Assembly: GCF_002149015.1 (NCBI RefSeq) | Contig: NZ_NGFO01000010.1 | Coordinates: forward strand, 1 to 64,000 | Reading direction: 5' to 3' | DNA from: Gordonia lacunae | GTDB taxonomy: Bacteria; Actinomycetota; Actinomycetes; Mycobacteriales; Mycobacteriaceae | Length of the DNA stretch: 64,000 bases | In this document: one piece after another, positions 46,137 through 55,828 of the stretch | Layout: the number at the start of each line of letters is the position of its first letter | How positions within the stretch are numbered: the first letter of the stretch is position 1 | Translations under genes and position numbers: made by a program | The notes under the pieces: model-generated | Told to the model about the DNA's origin: nothing | Seen by the model: only the letters and a program-made list of their open reading frames with translations | Databases searched by the model: none

Positions 46137-46583
46137 CTACGCCGAGTTGACCCACTCATCGGTGCCGTCGTCGAAGAACTGGTGTTTCCAGACCGGTAGC
46201 CGTGCCTTGACCTCGTCGACGAGGCGCGAGCAGGTCTCGAACGCGGCTCGACGATGGTCGGCGGCAACCGCGACCACGAACGCGATGTCGCCGATCGCGA
46301 GGTCGCCGATCCGATGGGACACGGCGACCGCGCGCACCCCGTCGACCGCGGCGACCTGTTCGACGACCTCGGCCAGGACCGTCGTCGCCGTGGGATGTCC
46401 CGAGTAGTGCAGGGCGGTGACCGTTCGCCCGCCGTCGTGATCACGGACGGCGCCCACGAACCCGACCACCGCCCCGGCCTTGCCGTCGGCTGCGTCGACG
46501 ACCATCGCCTCGTGCTCGGCCAGCGCGATCGGTTCGTCGACGACCGCTGTGTGCACCACCCGGGTGCCGGCGTCTCCGGTCAT
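46137..46583 (-). CDS. moaE: molybdopterin synthase large subunit MoaE
   Basis: Converts precursor Z to molybdopterin with MoaD. 148 aa: [52 protein letters not shown] and the active-site lysine region [14 protein letters not shown] are all in place. ATG 46583 overlaps the mog stop by 4 bp. Confidence 0.94.
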   Translation of the reverse strand: MTGDAGTRVVHTAVVDEPIALAEHEAMVVDAADGKAGAVVGFVGAVRDHDGGRTVTALHYSGHPTATTVLAEVVEQVAAVDGVRAVAVSHRIGDLAIGDIAFVVAVAADHRRAAFETCSRLVDEVKARLPVWKHQFFDDGTDEWVNSA

Positions 46584-47071
46584 CGGTGGTCGCCTCCGCG
46601 GATCTGATCGAGTGCGTGGTGAACGACGCCGGCGAGCACGCCCAGTCCGTCGCGGACCCCGCCGGTCGAACCGGGGAGATTCACCACGAGGGTCGTCCCG
46701 GCCACTCCGGCGAGTCCCCGCGAGAGAACCGCGGTCGGCACCGCCGGCAGCCCGGCCGACCGGATCGCCTCGGCAAGCCCCGGGATCTCGAAGTCGAGGA
46801 GCGGGCGGGTCTGCTCCGGAGTGCGGTCGCTGGGCGTCACACCTGTTCCGCCCGTGGTGATCACGAGGTCCACCTCGGCGTAGATCGCGGCTCGGACGGC
46901 ATCGCCGACCGGCGGGCCGTCGGCGACCACGTCGCACTCGTCGACGTCGAAACCCTGCTCGGCCAGCCACGCCTCGATGATCGGGCCGGACCGGTCGGTG
47001 TAGACGCCGCTGCTGGCCCGGTTCGACGCGACCACGACGCGCGCGACCCGCGGGCTTCGCCGGTCAGTCAT
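46580..47071 (-). CDS. mog: molybdenum cofactor biosynthesis protein Mog/MoaB family
   Basis: A 163-residue MoCF-domain protein that adenylylates molybdopterin before molybdate insertion. Family residues: [43 protein letters not shown] (the GGTG loop) and [16 protein letters not shown]. It overlaps moaC by 8 bp at its 5' end and moaE by 4 bp, so translation is coupled. Confidence 0.93.
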   Translation of the reverse strand: MTDRRSPRVARVVVASNRASSGVYTDRSGPIIEAWLAEQGFDVDECDVVADGPPVGDAVRAAIYAEVDLVITTGGTGVTPSDRTPEQTRPLLDFEIPGLAEAIRSAGLPAVPTAVLSRGLAGVAGTTLVVNLPGSTGGVRDGLGVLAGVVHHALDQIRGGDHR

Positions 47072-47576
47072 CGGCCGGATCCGACGGGTCGCGATACCAG
47101 TCGCCCGACTTTCCGCCGGTCTTGGCGAGCAGGCGGATCCCGTCCATCTGTGCCCGCCGGTCCACGGCCTTGACCATGTCGTGCAGGGTCAGTCCGGCGA
47201 CGGCCACCGCGGTCAGCGCCTCCATCTCGACGCCCGTCTGACCGGAGGTGGCCACGGTGGCGGTCACCTCGATCGTCTCGGCGCCGATCTCGAAGTCGAC
47301 CTCCACCGACGACAACGCCAGTTGATGACAGAGCGGGATCAGTTCGTCGGTCCGTTTGGCCGCCATGATCCCGGCGATGCGCGCCGTGGCGAGCACATCT
47401 CCCTTGGGCAGCCTCGACTCACTGAGGAGGCCGATCACCTCGGCGGTGGTGTGGAACGTGCCTGCGGCGACCGCGCGACGCTTCGTCGACGGTTTGGCAC
47501 CGACGTCGACCATGCGGGCCGACCCGGAGGCGTCGAGGTGGCTCAGCCGTGAGCCGCCGGCCCCTCCGGTGGGCAT
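47064..47576 (-). CDS. moaC: cyclic pyranopterin monophosphate synthase MoaC
   Basis: Acts after MoaA to form cyclic pyranopterin monophosphate. 170 aa: [19 protein letters not shown] start, [49 protein letters not shown] with catalytic residues, and GGKSGDW at the end. GTG or ATG start at 47576 abuts the small upstream gene (5 bp gap). First gene of the moaC-mog-moaE operon on the minus strand. Confidence 0.95.
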   Translation of the reverse strand: MPTGGAGGSRLSHLDASGSARMVDVGAKPSTKRRAVAAGTFHTTAEVIGLLSESRLPKGDVLATARIAGIMAAKRTDELIPLCHQLALSSVEVDFEIGAETIEVTATVATSGQTGVEMEALTAVAVAGLTLHDMVKAVDRRAQMDGIRLLAKTGGKSGDWYRDPSDPADD

Positions 47577-47581
47577 CGGTG

Positions 47582-47830
47582 TCAGCGGTTGACGACGGTC
47601 TTCGACTGCACGAACGGCAGGTCGGCAGCCGGAAGCGGGAACTCGGTGTCACCGAACGGCGAGAGCGCGCCGGAGATGTGCGTCGCGAGTTCGGAGACGG
47701 CGTGCTCGGCGGCGTCGCCGTTCTCGTCCTGCGGCCAGCCGTTGTCGACATAGTGCTTCTTGACGACCTTGCCGGTGCCGGCACCCGCTTCGCCGGGGGT
47801 GGATGTGTCAGCGCCAGATTTGTTTGCCAC
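47582..47830 (-). CDS. small conserved protein upstream of moaC
   Basis: An 82-residue acidic protein with Ser/Thr/Gly-rich N-terminus, a [23 protein letters not shown] helix and a C-terminal [12 protein letters not shown]. It corresponds by order to Rv0863. CACAAT ends 7 nt before GTG 47830 (leaderless); ATG 47839 lies inside the -10 and is rejected. It leads the moaC-mog-moaE operon, but no cofactor function is recognised. Confidence 0.7.
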   Translation of the reverse strand: MANKSGADTSTPGEAGAGTGKVVKKHYVDNGWPQDENGDAAEHAVSELATHISGALSPFGDTEFPLPAADLPFVQSKTVVNR

Positions 47831-47940
47831 GTCGAGCATTGTGCCATGTCGTTCGGATGAACAAGTGCCGTGTCCGGGCAGGACGGCCGCGGGAGGGGCT
47901 ATCGTCGTCGCAACACAGGTCACGCCACCAGGAGGCGCTC

Positions 47941-50073
47941 ATGGCCGCCCAGCCCGTCCAGGTCGCCGGCTACCCGGTGATCACCCGGTTGGGCAGCGGC
48001 GGAATGGGGACGGTGTACCTGGTCGAGAATCCGCAGCTGCGCCGGCGCGAGGCACTCAAGGTGATCTCGATCGCCGAGACCGTCGACGAGGAGTTCGCGC
48101 GGCGGTTCAGCCGCGAGGCACAGACCGCCGCGGCCCTCGACCACCCCGCCATCGTGACGATCTACCACTACGGCGTCACCGACGGCGATCCCTGGTTCAC
48201 GATGACCTACCTCGACGGTCGGGACCTGCGCCGCTCCTCGCTGCGCCCGGACGAGGTCGTGGCGGTCGTCTCCCGCGTCGCCGACGCGCTCGATTACGCG
48301 CACGAGCACGGCGTGATCCACCGCGACATCAAGCCCGGCAACATCACGGTCACGCGGCGCGCGATGGACGACGCCCTCGACCGCGTGGTCGTACTCGACT
48401 TCGGGATCGCGAAGCTCACCACCGCCACCACGCTGACCGCCCCGTCGTCGTTCGTGGGGACGCTCGTCTACGCCGCGCCGGAGATCCTCGACGGCAAACC
48501 GGCGGGCCCCGCGTCGGATCAGTACGCCCTGGCCTGCACGGCCTACGAACTCCTCTCCGGCGCAACCCCGTTCGACGCAGACACGCAGACTCGTCACATC
48601 GTCGCCAAGCTCACGACACGTCCGGCGCCGATCAGCACCCACCGACCCGAGCTCGCCGCCCTGGACCCCGTCTTCGATCGTGCGCTCGCGCGGGGACCAC
48701 TCGACCGGTACCCCACCTGCCGCGCTTTCGCCGCGGACCTGCACGCGGCGCTCGACCGGGCCGGCACCGACGATCGGCGGCGGGCACCCGCCCCGGCGAC
48801 GCAGGTCATCCCGCCGCGGGCGCCGGCAGGCCCGACCCTGGCGGTAGGCCCCACCCCGACCCCGTCCTCGGCACCCTCGCGGCCGCCGACTCCCCCGCGA
48901 CGCCGTCGGTGGCCGCTCGCACTGGCCGCGATGGTCGCGGTCGCCGTCCTCGCGGCGGTGGTCGCGATCGGGGTCGTCACCCTCGGCGGCGGCGCCGACC
49001 AGACCACCACAGATGCCGGGTCGTCGCCCCTGGCGGCCACGGACGCCCAGGCACAGCTCAGCGCCGGCCTCGGGGCCACCTGTTCGATCCGGGACGGGAC
49101 CGCCTACTGCTGGGGCGACAATGCCGCCGGCCAACTCGGCGACGGCACGACCGACGCCCGCCAGACACCCACCCGGGTCGCCGATCTCGGCGGTGTCACC
49201 GCGATCAGCACCGGCGGTCCCAACAGCTGCGCGATCGCCGGCGGACTCGCCTACTGCTGGGGCAACAACGACTACGGGCAGATCGGCGACGGGACCACCG
49301 ATGCGCGCCTGACCCCCACCCGGGTGACCGATCTCGCCGATGTCACCGCGATCTCGACCGCCAACTGGGCAACCTGCGCGATCTCCGCGGGCGCGGCGTA
49401 TTGCTGGGGCACCAACGACTTCGACCAGGTCGGCGACGGCTCGACCGCGAACCAGTACCGGCCGGTTCGTGTCGCCGGGCTCGACGACGTGACCGCGATC
49501 AGCGTCGGCGTCAACTTCACCTGCGCCGTAGCCTCCGGCGACGCGTACTGCTGGGGACTCAACGACAACGGTCAGGTCGGCGACGGCACGACAACCAACC
49601 GCGGCCGCCCGACCCGGGTCGCCGACCTCGACGGCGCGACGGACGTCTCCGCCGGCGCGGCCACCGCCTGCGCGATCGCCGGGGCGAGCGCATATTGCTG
49701 GGGCGACAACAGCTTCGGGCAACTCGGCGACGGCAGCACCTACGGCCACCGCACCGCGACGCCGGTGTCCGGCCTCGACGGGGTCGAGACGATCACCACC
49801 GGCACGTCGAACACCACCTGCGCCCTTGCCGGTGGCGTCGCCTACTGCTGGGGCGCCAACGCGTGGGGATCGGTCGGCGACGGCACCCTGACCGACCACC
49901 CGTCACCCGTCCGCGTGCGCGAATTGTCCGATGTCAGTGCGATTTCCACCGGCGAGCGGACAACGTGCGCAGTGGCGTCGTCGTACCTGTGGTGCTGGGG
50001 TTTCAACGCCACCGGACAGCTCGGCGTCGGCGGTACCGACGACCGTCCGACCCCCACGCAGGTCACGTTCTAG
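47941..50073 (+). CDS. receptor-like Ser/Thr protein kinase with seven-bladed RCC1-like propeller
   Basis: A 710-residue transmembrane kinase. Residues 11-275 are a Hanks-type kinase: LGSGGMGTVY P-loop, Lys40, HRDIKPGN (Asp129), DFG 153-155 and APE 179-181, so it should be active. A Pro-rich juxtamembrane linker leads to one transmembrane helix at about 325-350. The outside part (375-710) has seven RCC1 repeats, each with two cysteines nine residues apart before a CWG motif (AYCWG), probably one disulfide per blade. AGGAGG precedes ATG 47941. It resembles Mtb PknD in layout (kinase plus propeller) but with RCC1 instead of NHL blades. The ligand is unknown. Confidence 0.9.
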   Translation: MAAQPVQVAGYPVITRLGSGGMGTVYLVENPQLRRREALKVISIAETVDEEFARRFSREAQTAAALDHPAIVTIYHYGVTDGDPWFTMTYLDGRDLRRSSLRPDEVVAVVSRVADALDYAHEHGVIHRDIKPGNITVTRRAMDDALDRVVVLDFGIAKLTTATTLTAPSSFVGTLVYAAPEILDGKPAGPASDQYALACTAYELLSGATPFDADTQTRHIVAKLTTRPAPISTHRPELAALDPVFDRALARGPLDRYPTCRAFAADLHAALDRAGTDDRRRAPAPATQVIPPRAPAGPTLAVGPTPTPSSAPSRPPTPPRRRRWPLALAAMVAVAVLAAVVAIGVVTLGGGADQTTTDAGSSPLAATDAQAQLSAGLGATCSIRDGTAYCWGDNAAGQLGDGTTDARQTPTRVADLGGVTAISTGGPNSCAIAGGLAYCWGNNDYGQIGDGTTDARLTPTRVTDLADVTAISTANWATCAISAGAAYCWGTNDFDQVGDGSTANQYRPVRVAGLDDVTAISVGVNFTCAVASGDAYCWGLNDNGQVGDGTTTNRGRPTRVADLDGATDVSAGAATACAIAGASAYCWGDNSFGQLGDGSTYGHRTATPVSGLDGVETITTGTSNTTCALAGGVAYCWGANAWGSVGDGTLTDHPSPVRVRELSDVSAISTGERTTCAVASSYLWCWGFNATGQLGVGGTDDRPTPTQVTF

Positions 50074-50199
50074 CGTCGGCCCCGTCATCCGGTTGAAGGG
50101 TGCCCCCGGACCCACCGGCTTCGGTATTGTCCCTGCATACGTCTGCGAGAGCGGCCATGTGGACGCCGCTCACTCGCCAAGCTCAGGAAGAGGTGCGCC

Positions 50200-52569
50200 G
50201 TGCCGTTGAGTCCCGGCACCCACATCGCCGGTTATCGCGTGGTCTCCCAGCTCGGCGCGGGCGGTATGGGCGAGGTCTACCTCGTCGAGAACCTCCAGCT
50301 GGAACGCCGCGAGGCGCTGAAGGTCATCTCCACCGCGGTCAGCGCCCAGCCCGGGTTCAACCAGCGCTTCACCAACGAGGCTCGCACCACCGCCAAGCTC
50401 GACCATCGCAGCATCATCACCATCCACCAGTACGGGATCTCCGACGGCTCGCCCTGGTTCTCGATGAGCTATGTCGACGGCAAGGACCTCACCGACGAAC
50501 GCCTGACGCCCGCGGAGGTGTCGACAGTCGTCACGCAGGTGGCCGACGCTCTCGACTACGCGCACCGCCACCATGTGGTGCACCGGGACATCAAGCCCGC
50601 CAACATCCTCGTGACGCGCGATCCAGCGACCAACGCCATCGAGCGCGCCCTGGTACTCGACTTCGGCATCGCCAAACTCGCCGGCTCGGCCAACCTGACC
50701 GGCACCCACTCCTTCATCGGGACGGTCGCCTTCTCGGCCCCGGAGACGCTCGAGGGCGCCGACGCCACGGCCCTCTCGGACCAGTACTCCCTGGCCTGCA
50801 CGGCCTACGCACTGCTCGCGGGACAGCCGCCGTTCGTCGGCCAGTCCGAGCCGTCGGTGATGCTCGGACACATCCAGCGACCGGTTCCCCACATCGGGCA
50901 GCTGCGCGGGGACCTCGCCCATCTCGACCCGGTGTTCCAGCGCGCGTTGTCGAAGAACCCCGCGGCCAGGTACCCCGACTGCCGCAGCTTCGCGGCCGCG
51001 TTGCAGGCCGCCCTCGATTCTCCTGCCGCGCAAGGCAACACGATGGTCGCCGGCTCGGTGCCCCCACCCACCCTCGTCGGCGGTGGCACGGGTGGCCCGC
51101 CGGCCCCGCACCCGTCGGGACCCCAGCACCAGTTCGGCCCACCTCACGGCCAGTACACGCCGCCTCCCCAGGCGACGATGACCGGGCCGTCGGGCCCGCA
51201 GCCGCTGATGAACACGCCGTCGGGGCCGCAACCGATGTACTCGTCGGCACCGCACCTCTCGGGCCCGCACGCGCAGCCGGGCCACCCCCGACCGGGTTAC
51301 CCGGGCATGCCCCCGGTACCGCCGAAGAAGAAGCGGACCGGGCTGATCGTCGCCGGCGTACTCGGTGCGGTGCTGCTGCTCGTGGTCGCGGCCGTCGTCG
51401 GGCTGGCCGTCGTCGGCAGCACCGTCGACGACCCGGAGGAGGCCCCCGTCGCCCAGCCGGTGGTGAGCACCAACTTCGGCAGCAGCTGCGCCGTGGTCAA
51501 CGGCAGCGTGCACTGCTGGGGCGACAACGACTCCGGGCAGCTCGGTGACGGCACGACGACGCCGCACACCCGCCCGGTCGCGGTGACCGGCGTCTCGAAC
51601 GCCACCGCGGTCGCCACCGGCGGGTACCTCACCGGCGAGAACGCCTACGTCTCGACGGCCTGCGCCATCGCCGCCGGCGACGCATTCTGCTGGGGCAACA
51701 ACCATTACGGCGAGGTCGGCAACGGCGCCAGCGGTTCGACGGTCGACGCCGCAACCAAGGTCGGCACCATCTCCGACGTCAAGGCGATCTCCACCGGGTG
51801 GGGCACCACGTGCGCCGTCGCCGGCACCGACGCCTACTGCTGGGGCAACAACGAATACGGCCAGCTCGGCACCGGCGGCGGCACCGACCCGGTGTCGGCC
51901 CCGGTCAAGGTCCCCGGGCTCGGCGTCGTCACCGACATAGCGACCGCCTACGGCACCACCTGCGCGGTGTCAGACGGGTCGGCATTCTGCTGGGGAGCCA
52001 ACGACAACGGGCAGATCGGTGACGGCAGCACGACGGCGCGATCGGCGCCGGTCAAGGTCGGCTCGCTGACCGACGTCACCGACATCGCCATCGGCGGTTA
52101 TCACGAGGCGGCCGATGACGACGATCCGAACACCAACACCAGCACCTACTTCCAGACGACCTGCGCGGTGGCCGGCGGCGACGCATGGTGCTGGGGTTCC
52201 AACGCCTACGGCCAGATCGGCGACGGCACCGGCGAGACCCGACAGGCACCGGTCCAGGTCAGCAACCTGAGCGGGGTCTCGGCGATCTCCACCGACTGGG
52301 GCACCACCTGCGCGGTCTCCGACGACCGGGCCTTCTGCTGGGGCGACGACGACCGCAGCCAGCTCGGTTCCACCGGCGGTTCGGTGAAGATCCCCCGCGA
52401 GGTCTCGACGCTGACCGACGTCACGTCGATCTCGACCGGCAACGGGACGTCCTGCGCGATGTCCGCGTCGTCGGTCTACTGCTGGGGATTCAACAACGAC
52501 GGGCAGATCGGCGACGGCTCCAGCGGCGACGGCGCGAACCGCACGACGCCGACGAAGCTCACCATCTAG
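50200..52569 (+). CDS. second receptor-like Ser/Thr kinase with seven-bladed RCC1-like propeller
   Basis: A 789-residue paralogue of the preceding gene, 126 bp downstream. Kinase: LGAGGMGEVY, Lys41, HRDIKPAN (Asp130), DFG 154-156, APE near 180. The juxtamembrane part is longer (280-378), Pro/Gly/His-rich with repeated SGPQP units. The transmembrane helix is at about 380-405. The outer propeller (420-789) also has seven CWG blades; blade 1 starts CAVVNGSVHCWG and blades 1-2 and 4-5 carry longer loops (one with DDDDPNTNTST). GTG start with AGGAAGAGG upstream. The kinases are most alike in the propeller and N-lobe, so a duplication with later drift is likely. Confidence 0.9.
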   Translation: MPLSPGTHIAGYRVVSQLGAGGMGEVYLVENLQLERREALKVISTAVSAQPGFNQRFTNEARTTAKLDHRSIITIHQYGISDGSPWFSMSYVDGKDLTDERLTPAEVSTVVTQVADALDYAHRHHVVHRDIKPANILVTRDPATNAIERALVLDFGIAKLAGSANLTGTHSFIGTVAFSAPETLEGADATALSDQYSLACTAYALLAGQPPFVGQSEPSVMLGHIQRPVPHIGQLRGDLAHLDPVFQRALSKNPAARYPDCRSFAAALQAALDSPAAQGNTMVAGSVPPPTLVGGGTGGPPAPHPSGPQHQFGPPHGQYTPPPQATMTGPSGPQPLMNTPSGPQPMYSSAPHLSGPHAQPGHPRPGYPGMPPVPPKKKRTGLIVAGVLGAVLLLVVAAVVGLAVVGSTVDDPEEAPVAQPVVSTNFGSSCAVVNGSVHCWGDNDSGQLGDGTTTPHTRPVAVTGVSNATAVATGGYLTGENAYVSTACAIAAGDAFCWGNNHYGEVGNGASGSTVDAATKVGTISDVKAISTGWGTTCAVAGTDAYCWGNNEYGQLGTGGGTDPVSAPVKVPGLGVVTDIATAYGTTCAVSDGSAFCWGANDNGQIGDGSTTARSAPVKVGSLTDVTDIAIGGYHEAADDDDPNTNTSTYFQTTCAVAGGDAWCWGSNAYGQIGDGTGETRQAPVQVSNLSGVSAISTDWGTTCAVSDDRAFCWGDDDRSQLGSTGGSVKIPREVSTLTDVTSISTGNGTSCAMSASSVYCWGFNNDGQIGDGSSGDGANRTTPTKLTI

Positions 52570-52583
52570 GCTGCCGCCGAGGC

Positions 52584-53342
52584 CTACTCCCGGGACCCGA
52601 TCAGCGCCTCGGACACGGTTCCGGCCGCCGCCCGCAGTGCCCCGACCGCGCGGGCGCGCAGGTCGTCGTCGAACCGCGCGACCGGCCCGGAGATGCCGAC
52701 CGCCATGGGCGTGGGGGCACCGGGGACCGCGACGGCCATCCCGCAGACCCCGACCTCGTGTTCCTGTTCGTCCGTGGCGACGCCGTCCGCGCGCACCTGT
52801 TCGACGGCGGCGAACACGCCGGACAACGACGTCACACTCCACTCGGTGGCCGCGGTGAGTCCGGCCTGGGTGACGTGTTTGAGGATGCGCGCGTCGTCGA
52901 GCTCGGCGAGGACGGCCTTGCCCACCGCGGTGTTGTGCATCGTCACCCGACGACCCACCTCGTTGTTGGTGCGCATGCTGTGCGGCGACGGGACCTGAGC
53001 CACGTAGATGACCATGTCGCCGTCGAGGACCGCGAGACTCGCCGTCTCGCTGAGCTCCCTGACCAACGACGCGAGAACGGGCGCGGCCACCGCGCCGAGC
53101 TGTCGGTTGGCCACCTCACCGAGGCGAATCAGCCGTGGGCCGAGGGCATACGACCGGTTCGGGAGTTGCCGGACGTACCCGATGCCCACGAGCGTCCGCA
53201 GCAGCCGGTGGATGGTCGGAGGCGGTAACGGTGATTCCGCCGACAGATGACTCAGGGAACACTCGCCGCCGGCGCGTCCGATGAGTTCGAGCAACTCGAA
53301 GGCCCGCTCGACGGACTGCACACCGCCCGAGTTCCCTGCCAT
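52584..53342 (-). CDS. IclR-family transcriptional regulator (AllR-like)
   Basis: A 252-residue regulator with an N-terminal winged helix (SVERAFELLELIGRAGGECSLSHLS, PPPTIHRLLRTLVGIGYV) and a C-terminal IclR ligand domain (HNTAVGKAVLAELDD, AVAVPGAPTPMAVGISGP). GGAGGTGA before ATG 53342 decides the start over GTG 53354. Divergent from the DUF6986/ureidoglycine gene pair, so it most likely controls them, perhaps with glyoxylate or a ureide as ligand, as AllR does. Confidence 0.9.
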   Translation of the reverse strand: MAGNSGGVQSVERAFELLELIGRAGGECSLSHLSAESPLPPPTIHRLLRTLVGIGYVRQLPNRSYALGPRLIRLGEVANRQLGAVAAPVLASLVRELSETASLAVLDGDMVIYVAQVPSPHSMRTNNEVGRRVTMHNTAVGKAVLAELDDARILKHVTQAGLTAATEWSVTSLSGVFAAVEQVRADGVATDEQEHEVGVCGMAVAVPGAPTPMAVGISGPVARFDDDLRARAVGALRAAAGTVSEALIGSRE

Positions 53343-53446
53343 CGTCACCTCCACAGTCCGGCATCACGCTACGTTCCATCATGTGAAACCACAATTGCCC
53401 CCAGCTACGCCGTGGGCTGGTGGATAGCACCCGGATTACAGTAAAC

Positions 53447-53459
53447 TCCGCTGTGCGGA
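53447..53459 (+). promoter_or_regulatory. TCCGC-TGT-GCGGA dyad, candidate IclR site
   Basis: A 5-bp perfect inverted repeat around 3 bp, next to TAAACT (53442-53447), a plausible -10 for the plus-strand genes. Position between divergent IclR and DUF6986 genes suits a repressor site; IclR-family operators are often such short dyads. Confidence 0.45.
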
Positions 53460-53494
53460 ATTCTTTTTCCACCAGAACGTGAAGGGGGCGCCTC

Positions 53495-54769
53495 GTGAGC
53501 GTGCAACCCGGTCGCCTCGGTGCGGCCTTCCTCGCCGACGTCGAGGCCGCTCTGGCCCCGGCGGACGCGGTGCTGGCCGACCGGTACCCGGGCGACGACG
53601 GCAGCCGGCAGCCGGTCCACACGGTCTATGTCCCCGCCGATCGGTACTCCGCGGATCTGTCCGAGAATTGGGGTCTCGCGGCACTCGATACGGCTGCCTC
53701 GCACGGCGGGCTCGCCGCCATCGCGCGGGCGACCGTCGCCGACACCGACTCGGCGGCTTCCGCGCTCGCGGATCTGGTGGAGGGCAAGCTGCGCTCCGAG
53801 CCCATCGAGGATCTGCGTATCGACTTCGAGGACGGCTACGGTGCCCGGCCCGACGATGAGGAAGACGCGGCGGTCGATGCTGCCGTCGCCGCGGTCCGTC
53901 AAGCCGGGGACACCTCGCCGCCGTTCCTCGGCATCCGATTCAAGTGCTTCGAGGCCGACGTCCGTGCGCGCGGCCTGCGCACTCTCGACCTGTTCGTCGC
54001 CGGCCTGGCGGAGACCGGCGATCTTCCGCCGGGTCTGACACTCACGCTGCCCAAGGTCACCTCGACCGACCAGGTCGTCGCGATGGTCAGCGTCGCCCGC
54101 GAACTCGAACGGGTCCACGGACTTCCGCAGGGGCGCATCGGTTTCGAGATACAGGTGGAAACGCCGCAGTCGGTGATGAGCGCCGACGGCACCGCGGCCG
54201 TGGCGCCGATGATCCATGCCGGCGAAGGCCGGGTGACCGCACTGCACTACGGAACCTACGACTACTCGGCGTCCCTCGGCATCGCCGCGGCCTATCAATC
54301 GATGGAGCATCCCGCCGCCGACCACGCAAAGGCCGTCATGCAACTCGCCGCGGCCGGTACGGGCGTGCGGCTGTCGGACGGATCGACGAACATCCTCCCG
54401 GTCGGGGACCCCGAAGCCGTCGAGGCCGGGTGGGCGTTGCACGCGCGACTGGTCCGCCGCCACCTCGAACGCGGCTTCTATCAGGGGTGGGATCTGCACC
54501 CCGCCCAGCTCGTCACCCGCTTCCTGGCGACCTACGCCTTCTACCGTGACGGATTCGACTCCGCCGCAGTGCGTCTGCGGAACTATGCCCATCGCATCGA
54601 GTCGTCGGTCCTCGACGAGCCGGCGACGGCCCGCGCACTCGCCGGCTTCATCCGACGAGGCGAGGTGTGCGGGGCGCTCACCGTCGACGAGGTCGAGACC
54701 GCGACGGACCTGCCCATCGCGAAGGTGCGCGAACTCGCACTCCACCACTCACAGAGGACAGCCCGATGA
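53495..54769 (+). CDS. DUF6986, HpcH/HpaI aldolase-like protein of the ureide locus
   Basis: A 424-residue protein with an HpcH/HpaI-citrate-lyase-beta-like TIM barrel: LRIDFEDGYGARPDDEEDAAV (Asp/Glu metal loop), GFEIQVETPQS, ALHYGTYDYSASLGI and QGWDLHPAQLVTRF. The family is known to lie with allantoin/ureide genes in Actinobacteria. It probably acts on the C2 or C4 product (glyoxylate, malate-like) but no substrate is proven. GTG start with AAGGGGG. The stop overlaps the next ATG by 4 bp. Confidence 0.8.
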   Translation: MSVQPGRLGAAFLADVEAALAPADAVLADRYPGDDGSRQPVHTVYVPADRYSADLSENWGLAALDTAASHGGLAAIARATVADTDSAASALADLVEGKLRSEPIEDLRIDFEDGYGARPDDEEDAAVDAAVAAVRQAGDTSPPFLGIRFKCFEADVRARGLRTLDLFVAGLAETGDLPPGLTLTLPKVTSTDQVVAMVSVARELERVHGLPQGRIGFEIQVETPQSVMSADGTAAVAPMIHAGEGRVTALHYGTYDYSASLGIAAAYQSMEHPAADHAKAVMQLAAAGTGVRLSDGSTNILPVGDPEAVEAGWALHARLVRRHLERGFYQGWDLHPAQLVTRFLATYAFYRDGFDSAAVRLRNYAHRIESSVLDEPATARALAGFIRRGEVCGALTVDEVETATDLPIAKVRELALHHSQRTAR

Positions 54770-55581
54770 ACGCGACGCCGTACTACACCCCCGCCGGCGG
54801 ACTCCCGCCGCAGACCGACCTCCTGAGCGACCGCGCGGTCGTCACCGAGGCGTACACGGTGATCCCCCGGGGCGTGCTCCGCGACATCGTCACGTCGGTC
54901 TTCCCGGAATGGACCGACACCCGCGCCTGGGTGCTGAACCGCCCGGTGCCCGGGGGTGCGCAGACCTTCGCGCAGACCATCGTCGAGGTCGCCCCGGGCG
55001 GCGGATCGGATGCGCCGGAACCACAGTCGGCGGTCGAGGGCTTCCTCTTCGTCACCGCCGGCACCCTGACCGTGACGGTCGCGGGTGAGGCCCACACGCT
55101 GACCGACGGCGGCTTCGGCTACCTGCCCGCGGGCACCCCCTGGTCGGCGCACAACCACGGCGACGTCCCCGCGTCCTTCCACTGGATCCGCAAGCGCTAC
55201 GAGCCGATCGCGGGCCACGAGCCCGCCCCGAAGTTCGGCAACGAGCGCGACATCGAGCCCACCCCGATGCCCGACACCGACGGCGCCTGGCGCACAACGA
55301 GAATGCTCGACCCACAGGACGTGGCCTATGACATGCACGTCAACATCGTCACGTTCGAACCGGGCGCGTCGATCCCGTTCGCCGAGACCCATGTGATGGA
55401 GCACGGCCTGTACGTCCTAGAAGGCAAGGCCGTCTATCGACTCAACGAGGACTGGGTGGAGGTCCAGGAAGGCGACTACATGTCGCTGCGTGCCTTCTGC
55501 CCGCAGGCCTGCTACGCCGGGGGTCCGTCGAACTTCCGCTACCTGCTCTACAAGGACGTCAACCGGCAGATCATGCTCTGA
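54766..55581 (+). CDS. allE: (S)-ureidoglycine aminohydrolase (YlbA/AllE bicupin)
   Basis: A 271-residue bicupin that releases ammonia from (S)-ureidoglycine to give ureidoglycolate, in purine ureide breakdown. N-terminal cupin: GFLFVTAGTLTVTVAGE, GYLPAGTPWSAHNHG. C-terminal cupin with metal ligands: ETHVMEHGLYVLEGKAVYRL and the closing strand. The start VVTEAYTVIPRGVLRDIV is the YlbA signature. It overlaps DUF6986 by 4 bp, so both belong to one ureide operon controlled by the divergent IclR regulator. Confidence 0.9.
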   Translation: MNATPYYTPAGGLPPQTDLLSDRAVVTEAYTVIPRGVLRDIVTSVFPEWTDTRAWVLNRPVPGGAQTFAQTIVEVAPGGGSDAPEPQSAVEGFLFVTAGTLTVTVAGEAHTLTDGGFGYLPAGTPWSAHNHGDVPASFHWIRKRYEPIAGHEPAPKFGNERDIEPTPMPDTDGAWRTTRMLDPQDVAYDMHVNIVTFEPGASIPFAETHVMEHGLYVLEGKAVYRLNEDWVEVQEGDYMSLRAFCPQACYAGGPSNFRYLLYKDVNRQIML

Positions 55582-55593
55582 CCCCGTCGGTCG

Positions 55594-55800
55594 TCAGATC
55601 TCCGACACGGCGATGGCCTGCGCGGGGCATACGTGCGCGGCGTTGCGGACGACATCGACGGCTTCGGCGGTGTCGATGGAGTCCGTCGTGGTCTGCGCGC
55701 GACCCTCGGTGAACTCGAAATGAGCCGGGGCCACTGCGACGCAGAGACCCGCACCGATACACCGCAGAGATACTTCCGCCTGCCACTGTCGACGACTCAC
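55594..55800 (-). CDS. small ferredoxin (3Fe-4S type)
   Basis: A 68-residue ferredoxin with CIGAGLC near the N-terminus and VCPAQAI near the C-terminus, the Cys-x5-Cys and later Cys-Pro pattern of single-cluster actinobacterial ferredoxins; the second Cys of a full 4Fe-4S motif is replaced (Cys-x2-Gly), so a 3Fe-4S cluster is likely. GTG 55800 is preferred to ATG 55806, because GAGGGAG is too close to the ATG. Such ferredoxins usually serve a P450, but none is nearby. It is the last gene of the co-directional aldoxime/nitrile array and could reduce the haem of the dehydratase. Confidence 0.85.
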   Translation of the reverse strand: MSRRQWQAEVSLRCIGAGLCVAVAPAHFEFTEGRAQTTTDSIDTAEAVDVVRNAAHVCPAQAIAVSEI

Positions 55801-55828
55801 GACCATCTCCCTCGTCCTGTTCGAGGTA

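Noticed and set aside
47920..49899. Long minus-strand frame opposite the first kinase gene
   Set aside because: Mirror of the RCC1 repeats; the sense strand has complete kinase motifs.
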